Notes: generated by a model from the letters alone, not told the origin. A stretch of DNA of 64,000 bases from Myxococcales bacterium (GCA_016794525.1 JAEUJY010000101.1:17038-81037); one strand, 5' to 3'. Shown: positions 21,994 through 32,359, numbered from the stretch's first letter. Numbers and translations are program-made.

Positions 21994-22017
21994 GCCGCCG
22001 GCCCGGCCGCGCCGCGG

Positions 22018-22578
22018 TCACCACCACGCCAGGCCGGCGCCGATCCACCAGAGCTTCCCGTCGCCGATCTGCACCACGCCGCCGAGCAGCTCCGGATGGT
22101 AGCGCAGCGTCGGATCGCTGGTGGTCAAGCCGGCCGTGAACGCCAGCGCCTCGTCGCTCGGGCCGCGCACAGTCTGGCCCTAACCGTCGACGATCCAGCT
22201 CGGCGTCGTGCCAACGCCGAGCTCCGCGAACGCGTAGCGGCCCTGGATCCGCCCGGTCAGCATCACCGGCACCCGGGTCGCCTCGTAGGTGGGCAGCATC
22301 ACCACCCCGCCTTCCTTGGTCTCGCCGCCGTGGAAGTACATCGCCCGCACCCCCACGCCGACGCCCACGCCGCGCCCGAACAAGACGCCGCCGTGCGCGG
22401 TCAGCAAGAGCGCACCGAACTCGGGCGCGTATGGCTCGTCGAACGAGCCCAGCCCGATCGCCGCGCCGGCTTGCCCCCGCATCTCGGTGGCGCGCACCGC
22501 CCGCGGCGGGTCGCCATGCGCCGCGCCCGCGACCGCGAGCGCGAGCCCGATCGCCGCGAGGACCACGCGCGCCTTCAT
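22018..22578 (-). pseudogene. Membrane/beta-barrel-like protein gene interrupted by TAG
   Basis: Starts MKARVVLAAIGLALAVAGAA (signal peptide ending AHG), runs 132 codons and meets TAG at 22180-22182. In the same frame, translation would continue for 53 more codons to a TGA at 22018-22020. The extension looks coding: it contains SDEALAFTAGLTTSDPTLRY and ends in amphipathic KLWWIGAGLAWW. The whole product (185 residues) has alternating Gly/aromatic strands typical of small outer-membrane proteins (GALLLTAHGGVLFGRG, RGVGVGVGVRAMYF). The stop is therefore probably a recent nonsense mutation, or a site of readthrough. No family recognised. Next to rtcA but not obviously connected. Confidence 0.6.
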
Positions 22579-22647
22579 CGATCGATCGTCGCAGGGCCGC
22601 GCACGCGGAGCTAGCCATCGGCGCGCCCGGCGTGGCGCGCACCACAC

Positions 22648-23670
22648 TCAGCCGCGCGGTGGCACCGTCGCCAGCCACGTGCCGTCGCCCTGCGCCGTCA
22701 GCGCCACCTCGACGCCGAGGAACGCGCGGATCACGTCGACCTGGGTGCGGGTGTGCAGGCTCGGCTCGACGGTGACGAAGCTGCCGCCGCCGCCCAGCGC
22801 CATCGGCACCAGCAGCTGATCGGCCAGGTACTCGCCGACCGGGGCCACGCTCGCCAGGTACGCCGCGCACTCGCGGGCCACCTCGCGCGCGAGGTCCTCG
22901 GCGCCGACGCCGCGATCGAGGTGGCCGGTGAACACCTCGGTCACGCGCTCGGCCTCGACCACCAGCGTCACGGTGTTGCCGGGGCCCGGCGACGGCAGCT
23001 CGACGGCCGAGCCGACCTCGCGCGGCCAGCCCAGCAGCCGGGTCGCGGTCGCGACCTCGCGCTCGGCGACCGTCGCCGGCATGCGCGCCACCGCCGCGAT
23101 CGCGTGGCGCCCGGTGATCGCGCCGCGCTCGCGCAGCGCCAGCGGCCGCCGCCGCTCGCCGGCCGCCACCTCGATCTGCACGCGCCCGCCGCCCACCGGA
23201 TAGAAGCCGGCGAGGTGCAGCGTCGCCGACACCGGCGCGCCCATCCGCCCCAGCACCGGCGCCAGCGTGCGGGTGAAGAACTCGTACGACGGCGCCGACG
23301 GGTTGTGCGTGCCGCCGATCAGCTCGAGCGACCACGCGCCGCCCTGGGCCAGCAGCGCCGGCAACACCGCCTGCGCCACCAGCATCGTGCTCCCCGCCGA
23401 CCCGATGTCGAACCGGTACGCCCCGGGCACCAGCGGCCCCGGCGCGAACGTGAGCTCGGTCGACCCCAGCTTCGCCCCGGTCACCGTCGCCCCGCTCACC
23501 GCGCGCGCCGCCTCGACGCACGTCAGGTGCTGCCGCAGCAACCCCGGCTTGCTCCGCTTCGCGCGGATCCGCCTGATCGCGAACGGCGTCGCCGTCGCCA
23601 GCGCCAGCGCCAGCGCCCCGCGCAGCACTTGCCCCCCACCCTCGCCCTGCGATCCATCGATCTCCAGCAT
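22648..23670 (-). CDS. rtcA: RNA 3'-terminal phosphate cyclase
   Basis: 340 aa, full length for the family. RtcA uses ATP to turn an RNA 3'-phosphate into a 2',3'-cyclic phosphate. Signatures: IDGSQGEGGGQVLRGALAL at the N-terminus, KPGLLRQHLTCVEA, GSTMLVAQAVLP, GGTHNPSAPSYEFF, and ADQLLVPMALGGGGSF before the AMP-accepting histidine (His306 in SLHTRTQV). The start follows a Shine-Dalgarno-like GGAG. It lies 185 bases downstream of rtcB on the same strand, and both are presumably expressed from the sigma54 promoter at 25176-25192 under RtcR control, as in Escherichia coli. Confidence 0.96.
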   Translation of the reverse strand: MLEIDGSQGEGGGQVLRGALALALATATPFAIRRIRAKRSKPGLLRQHLTCVEAARAVSGATVTGAKLGSTELTFAPGPLVPGAYRFDIGSAGSTMLVAQAVLPALLAQGGAWSLELIGGTHNPSAPSYEFFTRTLAPVLGRMGAPVSATLHLAGFYPVGGGRVQIEVAAGERRRPLALRERGAITGRHAIAAVARMPATVAEREVATATRLLGWPREVGSAVELPSPGPGNTVTLVVEAERVTEVFTGHLDRGVGAEDLAREVARECAAYLASVAPVGEYLADQLLVPMALGGGGSFVTVEPSLHTRTQVDVIRAFLGVEVALTAQGDGTWLATVPPRG

Positions 23671-23796
23671 CGTCTGCTCCTTATATCCCGTGCCCAGGGC
23701 GGCGGCGGGGCACTCCGACCTGCGCAAACCACGACGGGTCGACGGGGAGGCAGGCCGCTCCGATCCCGCTGAGGAATCGGCACCAGGATCGGAGCC

Positions 23797-23826
23797 GGGC
23801 ACGGGCACGGGCACGGGCACGGGCAC
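23797..23826. repeat. (GGGCAC)5 hexanucleotide repeat
   Basis: Five exact tandem copies of GGGCAC in the rtcB-rtcA gap. The same hexamer repeat (reverse complement CCCGTG, four and a half copies) occurs at 52837-52863 in another intergenic gap. Such repeats change copy number by slippage. Confidence 0.9.
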
Positions 23827-23855
23827 GGAACCGTCCACGGCCACGGCCCCCCCGG

Positions 23856-25145
23856 CTACCCCTTCACACACACCACCTGCCGCAGCGTCGCCACCACGTC
23901 GACCAGGTCGGCCTGCGCCGCCATCACCGCGTCGATCGCCTTGTACGCGGCCGGCGTCTCGTCGACGACGTCCGCGTCCTTGCGGCACTCGATGCCCGCG
24001 GTCGCCGCGGCGTGATCCTCCACGGTGAACCGGCGCTTCGCCTCGGCCCGCGACATCGCACGGCCGGCGCCGTGGCTGCACGAGCAGAAGCTATCGGGCT
24101 GGCCCTTGCCGCGGACGATGTAGCTCTTGGCGCCCATCGAGCCGGGGATGATGCCGAGGTCACCGACGCCCGCGCGCACCGCGCCCTTGCGGGTCACGAG
24201 CACGTCGGCGCCGAAGTGACGCTCGGTCGCGACGTAGTTGTGGTGGCAGTTCACCGCCAGGCGATCGGTCGTGAACGCGGGCAGCGCACCCAGGCCACGC
24301 AGCGCGCGCAAGACCGCCTGCATCATCAGCTCGCGGTTGGCCCGCGCGTAGTCCTGGGCCCAGCTCACCGCGCGGACGTAGTCCACGAAGTGGTCCGTGC
24401 CCTCGGGCAGGTACGCGAGGTCCATGTCCGGCAGGTTCACGAACCAGCGCTGCATGTCGCGCTTCGCCAGCTCGATGAAGTAGCTACCGACGCGGTTGCC
24501 GACGCCGCGCGAGCCCGAGTGCAGCATCACCCACACCGCGCCATCGAGGTCCAGGCAGATCTCGATGAAGTGGTTGCCGGTGCCCAGCGTGCCGAGGTGC
24601 GCCGCGTCGACGCCGCGGCCGATCTTGGGGTGCTTGGCGACGACGGCCTGGTAGCCCGGCGCCAGCGCCGCCCACGCGTCGGCCGCCGCCGTCGGCAGGT
24701 CGTGCCACGCGCCGCGATCACCGGGGCCGCCGTTGTTGGTGCGGCCGTGGGGCACCGCGGCCTCGATCGCCGAGCGCATCGGCGCCAGGTCGTCGGGCAG
24801 ATCGTTCGCCGTCAGCGACGTCTGCACCGCGATCATGCCGCAGCCGATGTCGACGCCGACCGCCGCCGGGATGATCGCGCCCTTGGTCGCGATCACCGAG
24901 CCGACCGTCGCGCCCTTGCCGTGGTGCACGTCCGGCATCGCCGCCACCCACTTGTGGATGAACGGCAGCGACGCGATGCGCGCCAGCTGCGCCTTGGCCT
25001 CGGCCTCGAACGGCACGCCGCGGGTCCACGACTTCACCGGCACGCCACCGGGCACGTGCATGGTCTCGTAGGCGCGCGGCGCCTCGGCCGCCGGGGCCGT
25101 CGTCATCGGGGTCATCGTCGCGTCCATCGTGGTCATCGTCGTCAT
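23856..25145 (-). CDS. rtcB: RNA-splicing ligase RtcB
   Basis: 429 aa. RtcB joins RNA 2',3'-cyclic phosphate or 3'-phosphate ends to 5'-OH ends using GTP and manganese. All metal and nucleotide residues are visible: Asp99 and Cys102 in VGVDIGCGM, HxxGT...GTGNHFIE (His192), LHSGSRGVGN, NCHHNYV (residues 299-305), and the guanylylated histidine His358 in SCSHGAGR. It starts with a Met/Thr-rich leader (MTTMTTMDATMTPMTT) before the conserved part, so an internal start (for example at residue 29) could also be used, but AAGGAG lies 8 bases before the ATG at 25145. First gene of the RNA-repair operon. Confidence 0.97.
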   Translation of the reverse strand: MTTMTTMDATMTPMTTAPAAEAPRAYETMHVPGGVPVKSWTRGVPFEAEAKAQLARIASLPFIHKWVAAMPDVHHGKGATVGSVIATKGAIIPAAVGVDIGCGMIAVQTSLTANDLPDDLAPMRSAIEAAVPHGRTNNGGPGDRGAWHDLPTAAADAWAALAPGYQAVVAKHPKIGRGVDAAHLGTLGTGNHFIEICLDLDGAVWVMLHSGSRGVGNRVGSYFIELAKRDMQRWFVNLPDMDLAYLPEGTDHFVDYVRAVSWAQDYARANRELMMQAVLRALRGLGALPAFTTDRLAVNCHHNYVATERHFGADVLVTRKGAVRAGVGDLGIIPGSMGAKSYIVRGKGQPDSFCSCSHGAGRAMSRAEAKRRFTVEDHAAATAGIECRKDADVVDETPAAYKAIDAVMAAQADLVDVVATLRQVVCVKG

Positions 25146-25175
25146 GGTCGTCTCTCCTTGCCGACCGGTCGCTAG

Positions 25176-25192
25176 AGCAGCCGGCGTGCCAG
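25176..25192 (-). promoter_or_regulatory. Sigma54 promoter of rtcBA
   Basis: Minus strand CTGGCACGCCGGCTGCT: the -24 element (CTGGCACG) and -12 element (TGCT) match the sigma54 consensus YTGGCACGRNNNTTGCW at all key positions, with the GG and GC at the correct 12-base step. Transcription would start near 25165, about 20 bases before rtcB. Confidence 0.85.
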
Positions 25193-25244
25193 GCCACCGC
25201 GCAGCGCAACCACTTGATTCAACACGCCGCCGTCGCCGCAGACG

Positions 25245-25269
25245 TATCCTATCGGATAATCGGATATCC
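25245..25269. promoter_or_regulatory. Inverted/direct ATCGGATA repeats before rtcR
   Basis: TATCC-tatc-GGATA (25245-25258) is an inverted repeat. It overlaps two direct copies of ATCGGATA (25251 and 25259), the second ending in the palindrome GGATATCC (25262-25269). They lie 11-35 bases before rtcR and about 55 bases upstream of the rtcBA sigma54 promoter, where an RtcR binding site (UAS) and rtcR autoregulation would be expected. A GATAAT (25255-25260) could serve as the rtcR -10 box. Confidence 0.5.
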
Positions 25270-25279
25270 TCTCGTCTAG

Positions 25280-26869
25280 ATGCCGCCTCGCAAGCGCCGG
25301 GTCGTCCTCGGCTTCCTCGGCACCACGCTCGACAGCGGCGCCAAGGCGCAGCGCTGGTCCCGGTGGCGCCCGACCATCGCGATGTGCCGCCACCCCGACC
25401 TGCCGATCGATCGGGTCGAGCTGTGGCACGGCCCCGACGCCGGCCCGGTGCTCGCGCAGGTCACCGCCGATCTGGCCGAGGTCGCGCCGGCTACCCGCGT
25501 CGTGCCGCAGCTGCTGACGATCCGCGACCCGTGGGACTTCGAGGAGGTGTTCGCGGCGCTCCACGACTTCGCGCGCACCTACCCGTTCGACCCGGACCGC
25601 GAGGACTACCTCGTGCACATCACCACCGGCACCCACGTCGGCCAGATCTGCCTGTTCCTGCTGGTCGAGTCGCGCCGCCTGCCCGCGCGCCTGTTGCAGA
25701 CCAGCCCCGGGACCCGCGGCGCCGGCTCGCCGATCGGCCGCTACGAGATCATCGACCTCGACCTCGAGCGCTACGCCGGCCTGGCCGCGCGCTTCCGCCG
25801 CGAGCACGCCACCAGCCAGGCGCTGCTCAAGGACGGCATCGCCACCCGCGCGCCGGCCTACAACCGCATGATCGACGAGCTCGAGACCGTCGCGCTGGCC
25901 GGCCGCGATCCGATCTTGTTGCTCGGCCCCACCGGCGCCGGCAAGTCCCAGCTGGCGCGCCGCGTCTACGAGCTCAAGCGCCAGCGCCACCAGCTGGCCG
26001 GCCCGCTGGTCGAGGTCAACTGCGCGACGCTGCGCGGCGACGGCGCGATGAGCGCGCTGTTCGGCCACGTCAAGGGCGCGTTCACCGGCGCCGCCGCGGC
26101 CCGCGACGGGCACCTGCGCGCCGCCGACGGCGGGGCGCTGTTCCTCGACGAGCTGGGCGAGCTCGACCTCGGCGAGCAGGCGCTCTTGCTGCACGCCCTC
26201 GAGACCAAGCGCTGGCGGCCGGTCGGCGCCGACGCCGAGGTGGTCAGCGACTTCGTGCTGCTGGCCGGCACCAACCGCGACCTCGGCGCCGAGGTCGCCG
26301 CCGGGCGGTTCCGCGCCGACCTGCTGGCGCGCGTCGATCTGTGGACGTTCCGCCTGCCCGGCCTCGCCGAGCGCCGCGAGGACCTCGCGCCCAACCTCGA
26401 TCACGAGCTCGAGCGCGCCGCCGCGGCGATCGGCCGGCGGATCACGCTGGCGGCCGACGCCCGCGCCCGGTTCCTGGCCTTCGCCGAGAGCCCGGCCGCG
26501 ACCTGGCCCGGGAACTTCCGCGACCTCGCCGGCGCGGTGCACCGCATGGCGACCCTGGCGCCGGGCGGCCACGTCGACGTCGCCGCCGTCGACCGCGAGA
26601 TCGCCCGGCTGACCCGCGCCTGGCACGGCGCGACCGCGCCCGATCGCGTGACCCGCGTGCTCGGCGAGCGCGCGGCGACCCTCGATCGCTTCGATCGCGC
26701 GCAGCTCGAGGACGTGCTCGCGGTCTGCGAGCACGCGTCGAGCATGTCGGACGCGGGCCGGCAGCTGTTCGCTGCCTCCCGCATGCGCCGCTCCACCACC
26801 AACGACGCCGACCGACTGAGAAAGTACCTGGCGCGCTTCGAGCTCCGCTGGGAGCAGGTCGCGCCTTGA
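25280..26869 (+). CDS. rtcR: Sigma54-dependent activator RtcR with CARF sensor
   Basis: 529 aa. The N-terminal 180 residues are an RtcR-type CARF ligand-sensing domain (VVLGFLGTTLDSG near the start, HITTGTHVGQI at about 113-123). The AAA+ domain has Walker A GPTGAGKS (216-223), the sigma54-contact loop GAFTGA (266-271) and Walker B LFLDELGE (287-294). The C-terminal 50 residues contain the helix-turn-helix (LEDVLAVCEHASSMSDAGRQ). Known RtcR proteins activate rtcBA in response to RNA damage ligands. Divergent from rtcB, the standard arrangement. It ends at a hairpin shared with the convergent lipoprotein gene. Confidence 0.95.
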   Translation: MPPRKRRVVLGFLGTTLDSGAKAQRWSRWRPTIAMCRHPDLPIDRVELWHGPDAGPVLAQVTADLAEVAPATRVVPQLLTIRDPWDFEEVFAALHDFARTYPFDPDREDYLVHITTGTHVGQICLFLLVESRRLPARLLQTSPGTRGAGSPIGRYEIIDLDLERYAGLAARFRREHATSQALLKDGIATRAPAYNRMIDELETVALAGRDPILLLGPTGAGKSQLARRVYELKRQRHQLAGPLVEVNCATLRGDGAMSALFGHVKGAFTGAAAARDGHLRAADGGALFLDELGELDLGEQALLLHALETKRWRPVGADAEVVSDFVLLAGTNRDLGAEVAAGRFRADLLARVDLWTFRLPGLAERREDLAPNLDHELERAAAAIGRRITLAADARARFLAFAESPAATWPGNFRDLAGAVHRMATLAPGGHVDVAAVDREIARLTRAWHGATAPDRVTRVLGERAATLDRFDRAQLEDVLAVCEHASSMSDAGRQLFAASRMRRSTTNDADRLRKYLARFELRWEQVAP

Positions 26870-26900
26870 ACACGTGCCCGACGCGGGCCTGGGTTCAGGG

Positions 26901-26920
26901 TCCGCTCCTTGCGGAGCGGA
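26901..26920. terminator. Bidirectional hairpin between convergent genes
   Basis: Perfect 8-base arms TCCGCTCC (26901-26908) and GGAGCGGA (26913-26920) with a TTGC loop. It sits between the stops of rtcR (plus) and the lipoprotein gene (minus). No U-tract, so it may be an mRNA end-stabilising structure rather than a classical terminator. Confidence 0.6.
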
Positions 26921-26927
26921 TCGCGAC

Positions 26928-27632
26928 TCAGTGCTTGCGCTCGCTCGGGACCAGCATGTAGGTCACCGCGTTGCCACGCTGCTTCATCGGGGCGACCACC
27001 ATGCCGGTGAAGTGCGCGTCCGCGACGGTCGAGGTGCAACCGCCCGGGACGTCGGTCGTCGCGAACGACGGGGCCGCCGCGATGTCGACCTGACGCATCG
27101 TCAGGTTGCTGAGGGTCACGTCGATCGCGCCACCGACGGTCGGGGTGATGCTGTTGATCGTGATCGTACCGCCGTTCGGCATGTACTTCTGGCTGACGTT
27201 GAGCATCATGCCGACCTGCTCGACCTTGGTGTAGATGCGGAGGCAGGCGCCACAGGTCGCGTAGTCCGCCTGGGCCGCGTTGATCGTGTAGGTGCCCGGA
27301 GCGATCGCGCCCGGCGTCGTGCTGTTACCGAACGGCGCGTAGTCGTTGTAGAACTCCAGGAACATGACGGTCGGCGGCATGTCCATGCCGAGCGTGATGC
27401 CGGTGCTCAGCGTGTACTGGCCGGCCGGCATGGTGCCGTCGCTGCGCTCGAAGTCGATGCCCGTGCCCTCGCCGAGCGACAGCCCAGCCGGGATGTCGCA
27501 CGCGCCCGCGGCGTCAGGGCCGCCGGAGCCGTCGATGCGCCGGGCATCGATGGCAGAAACGGTGCCATCGTCACCGCCGCAGGCGGCCAGCGACGTGGCG
27601 AGAATCAAAGCAAACGTGGTGGTGGTACGCAT
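26928..27632 (-). CDS. Putative lipoprotein, 234 aa
   Basis: Signal peptide MRTTTTFALILATSLAACGG with lipobox (LAAC, Cys18) and an Asp/Gly-rich spacer. The mature part is beta-rich. It has a cysteine pair (CGACLRIY) and a repeating aromatic/Gly pattern (MFLEFYNDYAPFG, GTYTINAAQADYATC). The base composition is less extreme than that of its neighbours, with more A and T in third positions. No family recognised. Single gene, convergent with rtcR. Confidence 0.75.
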   Translation of the reverse strand: MRTTTTFALILATSLAACGGDDGTVSAIDARRIDGSGGPDAAGACDIPAGLSLGEGTGIDFERSDGTMPAGQYTLSTGITLGMDMPPTVMFLEFYNDYAPFGNSTTPGAIAPGTYTINAAQADYATCGACLRIYTKVEQVGMMLNVSQKYMPNGGTITINSITPTVGGAIDVTLSNLTMRQVDIAAAPSFATTDVPGGCTSTVADAHFTGMVVAPMKQRGNAVTYMLVPSERKH

Positions 27633-27735
27633 CCGCGGAACCTAATCCGGGGTGCGTAAGCGGTAAAGCACTTTTTTGCAGGAACGTTGCCGGGGGCACG
27701 CGGCGGCGTTTCGTGGTTGCCGAACCGCCGACGAC

Positions 27736-27954
27736 CTACGACCGATCGCCGGCCGCCGGCGCGCCGTCGATCCCGCCGCCCGACTGGTCCTCGCCGTCGG
27801 CGATCTTGTAGTCCTCGTCGAGCCAGCGGCCCAGATCGATCAGCTGGCAGCGCACCGAACAGAACGGGAACGGATCGGGGGCGCCGGCCACGGCCAGCGG
27901 CACCGGCCGCTGGCAGCCGGGGCACATCCCTCGATGGCGCGGCGCCTCGCCCAC
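27736..27954 (-). CDS. yacG: DNA gyrase inhibitor-like zinc protein YacG
   Basis: 72 aa. It matches the YacG pattern: CPGCQRPVP, then [20 protein letters not shown] and YKI. The four cysteines (two CxxC-type pairs) bind one zinc. In E. coli YacG binds GyrB and inhibits gyrase. GTG at 27954 is chosen because it lies 2 bases after the upstream stop; the ATG at 27927, just before CPGC, is an alternative. The C-terminus is acidic and Gly-rich. It is coupled to the sigma54 activator gene. Confidence 0.85.
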   Translation of the reverse strand: MGEAPRHRGMCPGCQRPVPLAVAGAPDPFPFCSVRCQLIDLGRWLDEDYKIADGEDQSGGGIDGAPAAGDRS

Positions 27955-27956
27955 GG

Positions 27957-29543
<1,587 letters not shown>

Positions 29544-29602
29544 GCGGCACTATAACCGACCACGCCCCGCGCGCTAGCGCAGCGGGCCGTCCGTTCGAGG
29601 CG

Positions 29603-30526
29603 CTACACCCGCTGCCAGCGATCACCGACCGCGCGCGCCCGGCCGTCCTCGGCCAGCTTGATCAGGTGGGCCAGGAGCGACCGCTCGGCGATCGGCGCGA
29701 GCGCCGGCGGTGTGTCGGCGTAGGCGACCGCGACCAGCGCGGCGCTCGGCTGCGGCGCGTCGGTCAACGCGGCCGCGACGCGCTCCTCGCGCATGCGGCG
29801 GTGCGCGAGGTACTCGCGCAGCTTGGCCGGGCCGTCGGCGATGACCGGCCCGTGGGCCGGCAGCAGCGCGCCGACGCCGAGCGCCAGCAGCCGCTCGAGC
29901 GAGGCCAGGTAGGTGGCCATGTGGCCCTCGCCGGGGCCGGGGTCGATCAGGATCGTGCCTAGCCCCGCGACCAGGTCGCCGGCGATCACCGCGCCGCTGT
30001 CCTCGGCCTGGAACACCAGGTGGCCGGGCGCGTGGCCGGGCGTGTGCAACGCGCGCAGCCGCACGCCGTCGGTCGCGATCACCTCGCCGTCGGCCAGCGC
30101 CCGGGTCACCTCGACGCGACCGGCCAGCCGCGCGGCGGTGGCGGGGTGGGCGGCGATCGGCGCTCCGGTGCGCGCGGCCAGCGCCATCGCCGCGCCGACG
30201 TGGTCGCCGTGGTGGTGGGTGAGCGCGATCAGCGCCACCCGCGCGCCGGCCGGCAGCGCGGCGACCAGCCGCTCCTGCTCGTCGGGCCAGGGCGACGCCG
30301 GGTCGATCGCCACCAGCGCGCGGTCGCCGACGAGGTAGCAGCCGGTGTGGGTCGCCGGGGGCAAGGTCGGGGTGCGCAGCGGCACCACGGCGATCCCGGG
30401 CGCGGCCGTCGACGGCGCCACCTCCCCACTCGTACCCGAGCCCAGCCGGCTCCGGATGTCCGCGTAGATCTGTTCGATTCCGGCCGCGGCGGGGGGATCG
30501 GGGTCGGGGTTGCCGCGGTGTGGCAT
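29603..30526 (-). CDS. Metallo-beta-lactamase-fold hydrolase (LACTB2-like)
   Basis: 307 aa from the ATG at 30526; a TTG further upstream would extend it but is unlikely. The zinc motif is THHHGDH (103-109), followed by a His ligand in HTPGHAPGH, an Asp in VIAGDLVAG and a final His in PAHGPVI. The C-terminal 90 residues form a winged-helix-like part (REYLAHRRMREERVAAAL), as in the LACTB2 family of RNases/hydrolases. Substrate unknown. Divergent from the small gene at 30598. Confidence 0.87.
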   Translation of the reverse strand: MPHRGNPDPDPPAAAGIEQIYADIRSRLGSGTSGEVAPSTAAPGIAVVPLRTPTLPPATHTGCYLVGDRALVAIDPASPWPDEQERLVAALPAGARVALIALTHHHGDHVGAAMALAARTGAPIAAHPATAARLAGRVEVTRALADGEVIATDGVRLRALHTPGHAPGHLVFQAEDSGAVIAGDLVAGLGTILIDPGPGEGHMATYLASLERLLALGVGALLPAHGPVIADGPAKLREYLAHRRMREERVAAALTDAPQPSAALVAVAYADTPPALAPIAERSLLAHLIKLAEDGRARAVGDRWQRV

Positions 30527-30546
30527 GGCCGGAGGGTCGACAAAGG

Positions 30547-30575
30547 GTGACGAGGGTCGCGCCTGCGCGTACAAT
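30547..30575 (+). promoter_or_regulatory. Sigma70-type promoter
   Basis: -35 GTGACG (30547-30552), 17-base spacer, -10 TACAAT (30570-30575). Transcription should begin near 30582, giving a leader of about 16 bases to the small gene at 30598. The box partly faces a possible minus-strand -10 (TAGAAT, 30573-30578) for the hydrolase gene. Confidence 0.55.
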
Positions 30576-30597
30576 TCTATCAAGAACGGCCCTGGCG

Positions 30598-30879
30598 ATG
30601 GTCAGCGTCACTGCTCGTAAGATTCGCGATCACAGCGTCGAGCGCGCCTCGGCGGGGCTGGGTCGTGTCTACACGGGCTACTTGATCAGCTACCCGATCG
30701 TCGGGCGCGGCATGGTCATCTTCCGCGACCCCCACGGCCACCGCATGATCACCACCCCGGTCAAGCGGGTGCTGGGCGAGCCGGCGGGCAAGATGATCTA
30801 CGTCGAGACCGAGAACAGCGTCTACAAGCTCGAGATCCACGGCGAGCCGCTGTTCCCGATGAAGCCGAGCGGCGAGTGA
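30598..30879 (+). CDS. Small hypothetical protein, 93 aa
   Basis: No family recognised. The start at the ATG 30598 is supported by the promoter just upstream. The protein is basic, with a beta-rich central region (GLGRVYTGYLISYPIVGRGM, then VIFRDPHGHRMITTP) and KLEIHGEPLF near the end. No signal peptide or membrane helix. It precedes the ArsA-like ATPase gene by 76 bases on the same strand and may be transcribed with it. Confidence 0.65.
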   Translation: MVSVTARKIRDHSVERASAGLGRVYTGYLISYPIVGRGMVIFRDPHGHRMITTPVKRVLGEPAGKMIYVETENSVYKLEIHGEPLFPMKPSGE

Positions 30880-30955
30880 CGCGCGACGCGGGGCCGCTTC
30901 GGCGCCCGGTGGCCCCTGGACACTCCTGGCGGTTTCGGTAAGGTCCGCGCTCCCG

Positions 30956-31894
30956 GTGTCGCTCCTCGACCGTCGCCTCATCCTCGTGCTCGGCAAGGGC
31001 GGCGTCGGCCGTTCGACGGTGGCCGCCGCGATCGCCAGCGCCTGCGCCCGCCGCGGCCGCAAGACGCTGCTGTACCAGGCCAACGCCACCGATCGCCACG
31101 GCGCGTACTTCGGCAAGGCCGCGCTCGGGCCGGCGCTGGCCGAGCTCGGCCCCAACCTGTGGGGCGTCAACACCACGCCGGCGGAGGCGCTGCACGAGTA
31201 CGGCCTGATGATCCTGAAGTTCGAGAAGGTCTACCAGATGGTCTTCGAGAACCGGATCACCAAGGCGTTCCTGCGCGCCATCCCGGGCCTCGACGACTAC
31301 GCGATCCTCGGCAAGGCCTGGTTCCACACCACCGAGGAGAAGCGCGGCAAGCCGATCTGGGACACGGTCGTGTTCGACATGCCGGCGTCGGGTCACTCGA
31401 TGTCGATGCTGCGCATCCCGTGGGTGATCCTCGAGACCGTCCCCGACGGCCCGCTGACCCGCGACGCCCGCACGGTGCAGACGCTGCTCCGCGATCCGGC
31501 GCGCACCGCCGCGGTGCTGGTGACGCTGGCCGAGGAGATGCCGGTGATGGAGGCGTCCGAGCTGGCCGCCAAGATCAGCGCGCTCGGGGTGCAGCCGGCG
31601 CGGGTCATCGTCAACCAGGTCGCGCCGGATCACTTCCCGGCCGGCTCGCCGGCGGCCAAGGTCGCCGACGCGCTCGCGTCCACCCCGCCCCGCGCCGCGG
31701 CGCTGGCGGCGATGACCGGCCACGCCACGCTGGCCCGCGGCCGCCGCGCGCTGTGCGAGCGCTACCTGGCCGAGGTCGCCGCGTTGATCCCGGCGCCGGC
31801 GCGCCAGCTGCCGTTCTTGCCGCGCACCGCGCTGGGCCCCGCCGACATCGCCGCCCTGGCGTCGCAGGTCGAGGCGGCGCTGACGACGGCCTAG
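30956..31894 (+). CDS. ArsA/GET3-like ATPase with altered P-loop
   Basis: 312 aa, GTG start. It belongs to the anion-transporting / tail-anchored-protein-targeting ATPase family: [20 protein letters not shown] at the N-terminus and a switch-like [15 protein letters not shown] around residue 140-155. The signature first lysine (GKGG) is kept, but the P-loop lysine that usually precedes S/T is arginine (GVGRST). Residue 240 onward is alpha-helical. Family members are cytoplasmic dimers using ATP to move client proteins or metalloid. No arsenite genes are nearby, so a targeting or regulatory role is more likely. Confidence 0.85.
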   Translation: MSLLDRRLILVLGKGGVGRSTVAAAIASACARRGRKTLLYQANATDRHGAYFGKAALGPALAELGPNLWGVNTTPAEALHEYGLMILKFEKVYQMVFENRITKAFLRAIPGLDDYAILGKAWFHTTEEKRGKPIWDTVVFDMPASGHSMSMLRIPWVILETVPDGPLTRDARTVQTLLRDPARTAAVLVTLAEEMPVMEASELAAKISALGVQPARVIVNQVAPDHFPAGSPAAKVADALASTPPRAAALAAMTGHATLARGRRALCERYLAEVAALIPAPARQLPFLPRTALGPADIAALASQVEAALTTA

Positions 31895-31895
31895 C

Positions 31896-32309
31896 TCACG
31901 GCGCCGGCGCGGGCGCTGGCTCGGGGCCGAGGTCGGCCGCGGGATCGGTCGGCGCCTCGACCTGCACCGCGACGCCGGTGGCCTGGGCCGAGCGCCAGCC
32001 GATCAGCTTGCGCAGCGTCCAGATGCCCGAGTCGGGCGTGATGTCGAACTGCAGGTTGGCGACCTTGTCGGCGCCCATCGTCTTGGCGGCGACGATCAGC
32101 ATCCGGTTGATGACCCGGTCGAGGTCGACGTCGCCGGGGATCGGGACGAACAGGAAGTAGCCCGAGGTGGCGTTGACCTGGATCGCGGCGATCGGCCGCA
32201 GCCCGGGGCCGACCGCGACGTTCTCGGGCTGCACCCGCACCGTCGAGACCGACGAGCAACCCGCGGCCGCCAGCGCGGCGGCGAGCGCGACGTGAACTGG
32301 CGCACGCAT
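31896..32309 (-). CDS. Putative lipoprotein, 137 aa
   Basis: Start at the ATG 32309, in frame with a GTG at 32318. Signal peptide with lipobox (ALAAAGCSS, so Cys18 of the ATG-started protein) and a mature domain with YFLFVPIPGDVDLDRVINRM and KTMGADKVANLQFDIT. This resembles small lipoproteins of the heavy-metal-binding YbjQ-like/TRL type, but I cannot assign it. Pro/Ala-rich tail. Convergent with the ATPase gene (one base apart) and divergent from the PEGA operon. Confidence 0.7.
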   Translation of the reverse strand: MRAPVHVALAAALAAAGCSSVSTVRVQPENVAVGPGLRPIAAIQVNATSGYFLFVPIPGDVDLDRVINRMLIVAAKTMGADKVANLQFDITPDSGIWTLRKLIGWRSAQATGVAVQVEAPTDPAADLGPEPAPAPAP

Positions 32310-32359
32310 GCGCGCCACGGTAGCACGCGCGCGCCGCGGTCCTGGTGTACGATCGGGCG

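Noticed and set aside
22180..22182. TAG as a recoded (pyrrolysine) codon
   Set aside because: Nothing in the window supports recoding, and a simple nonsense mutation in a membrane-protein gene is more likely.
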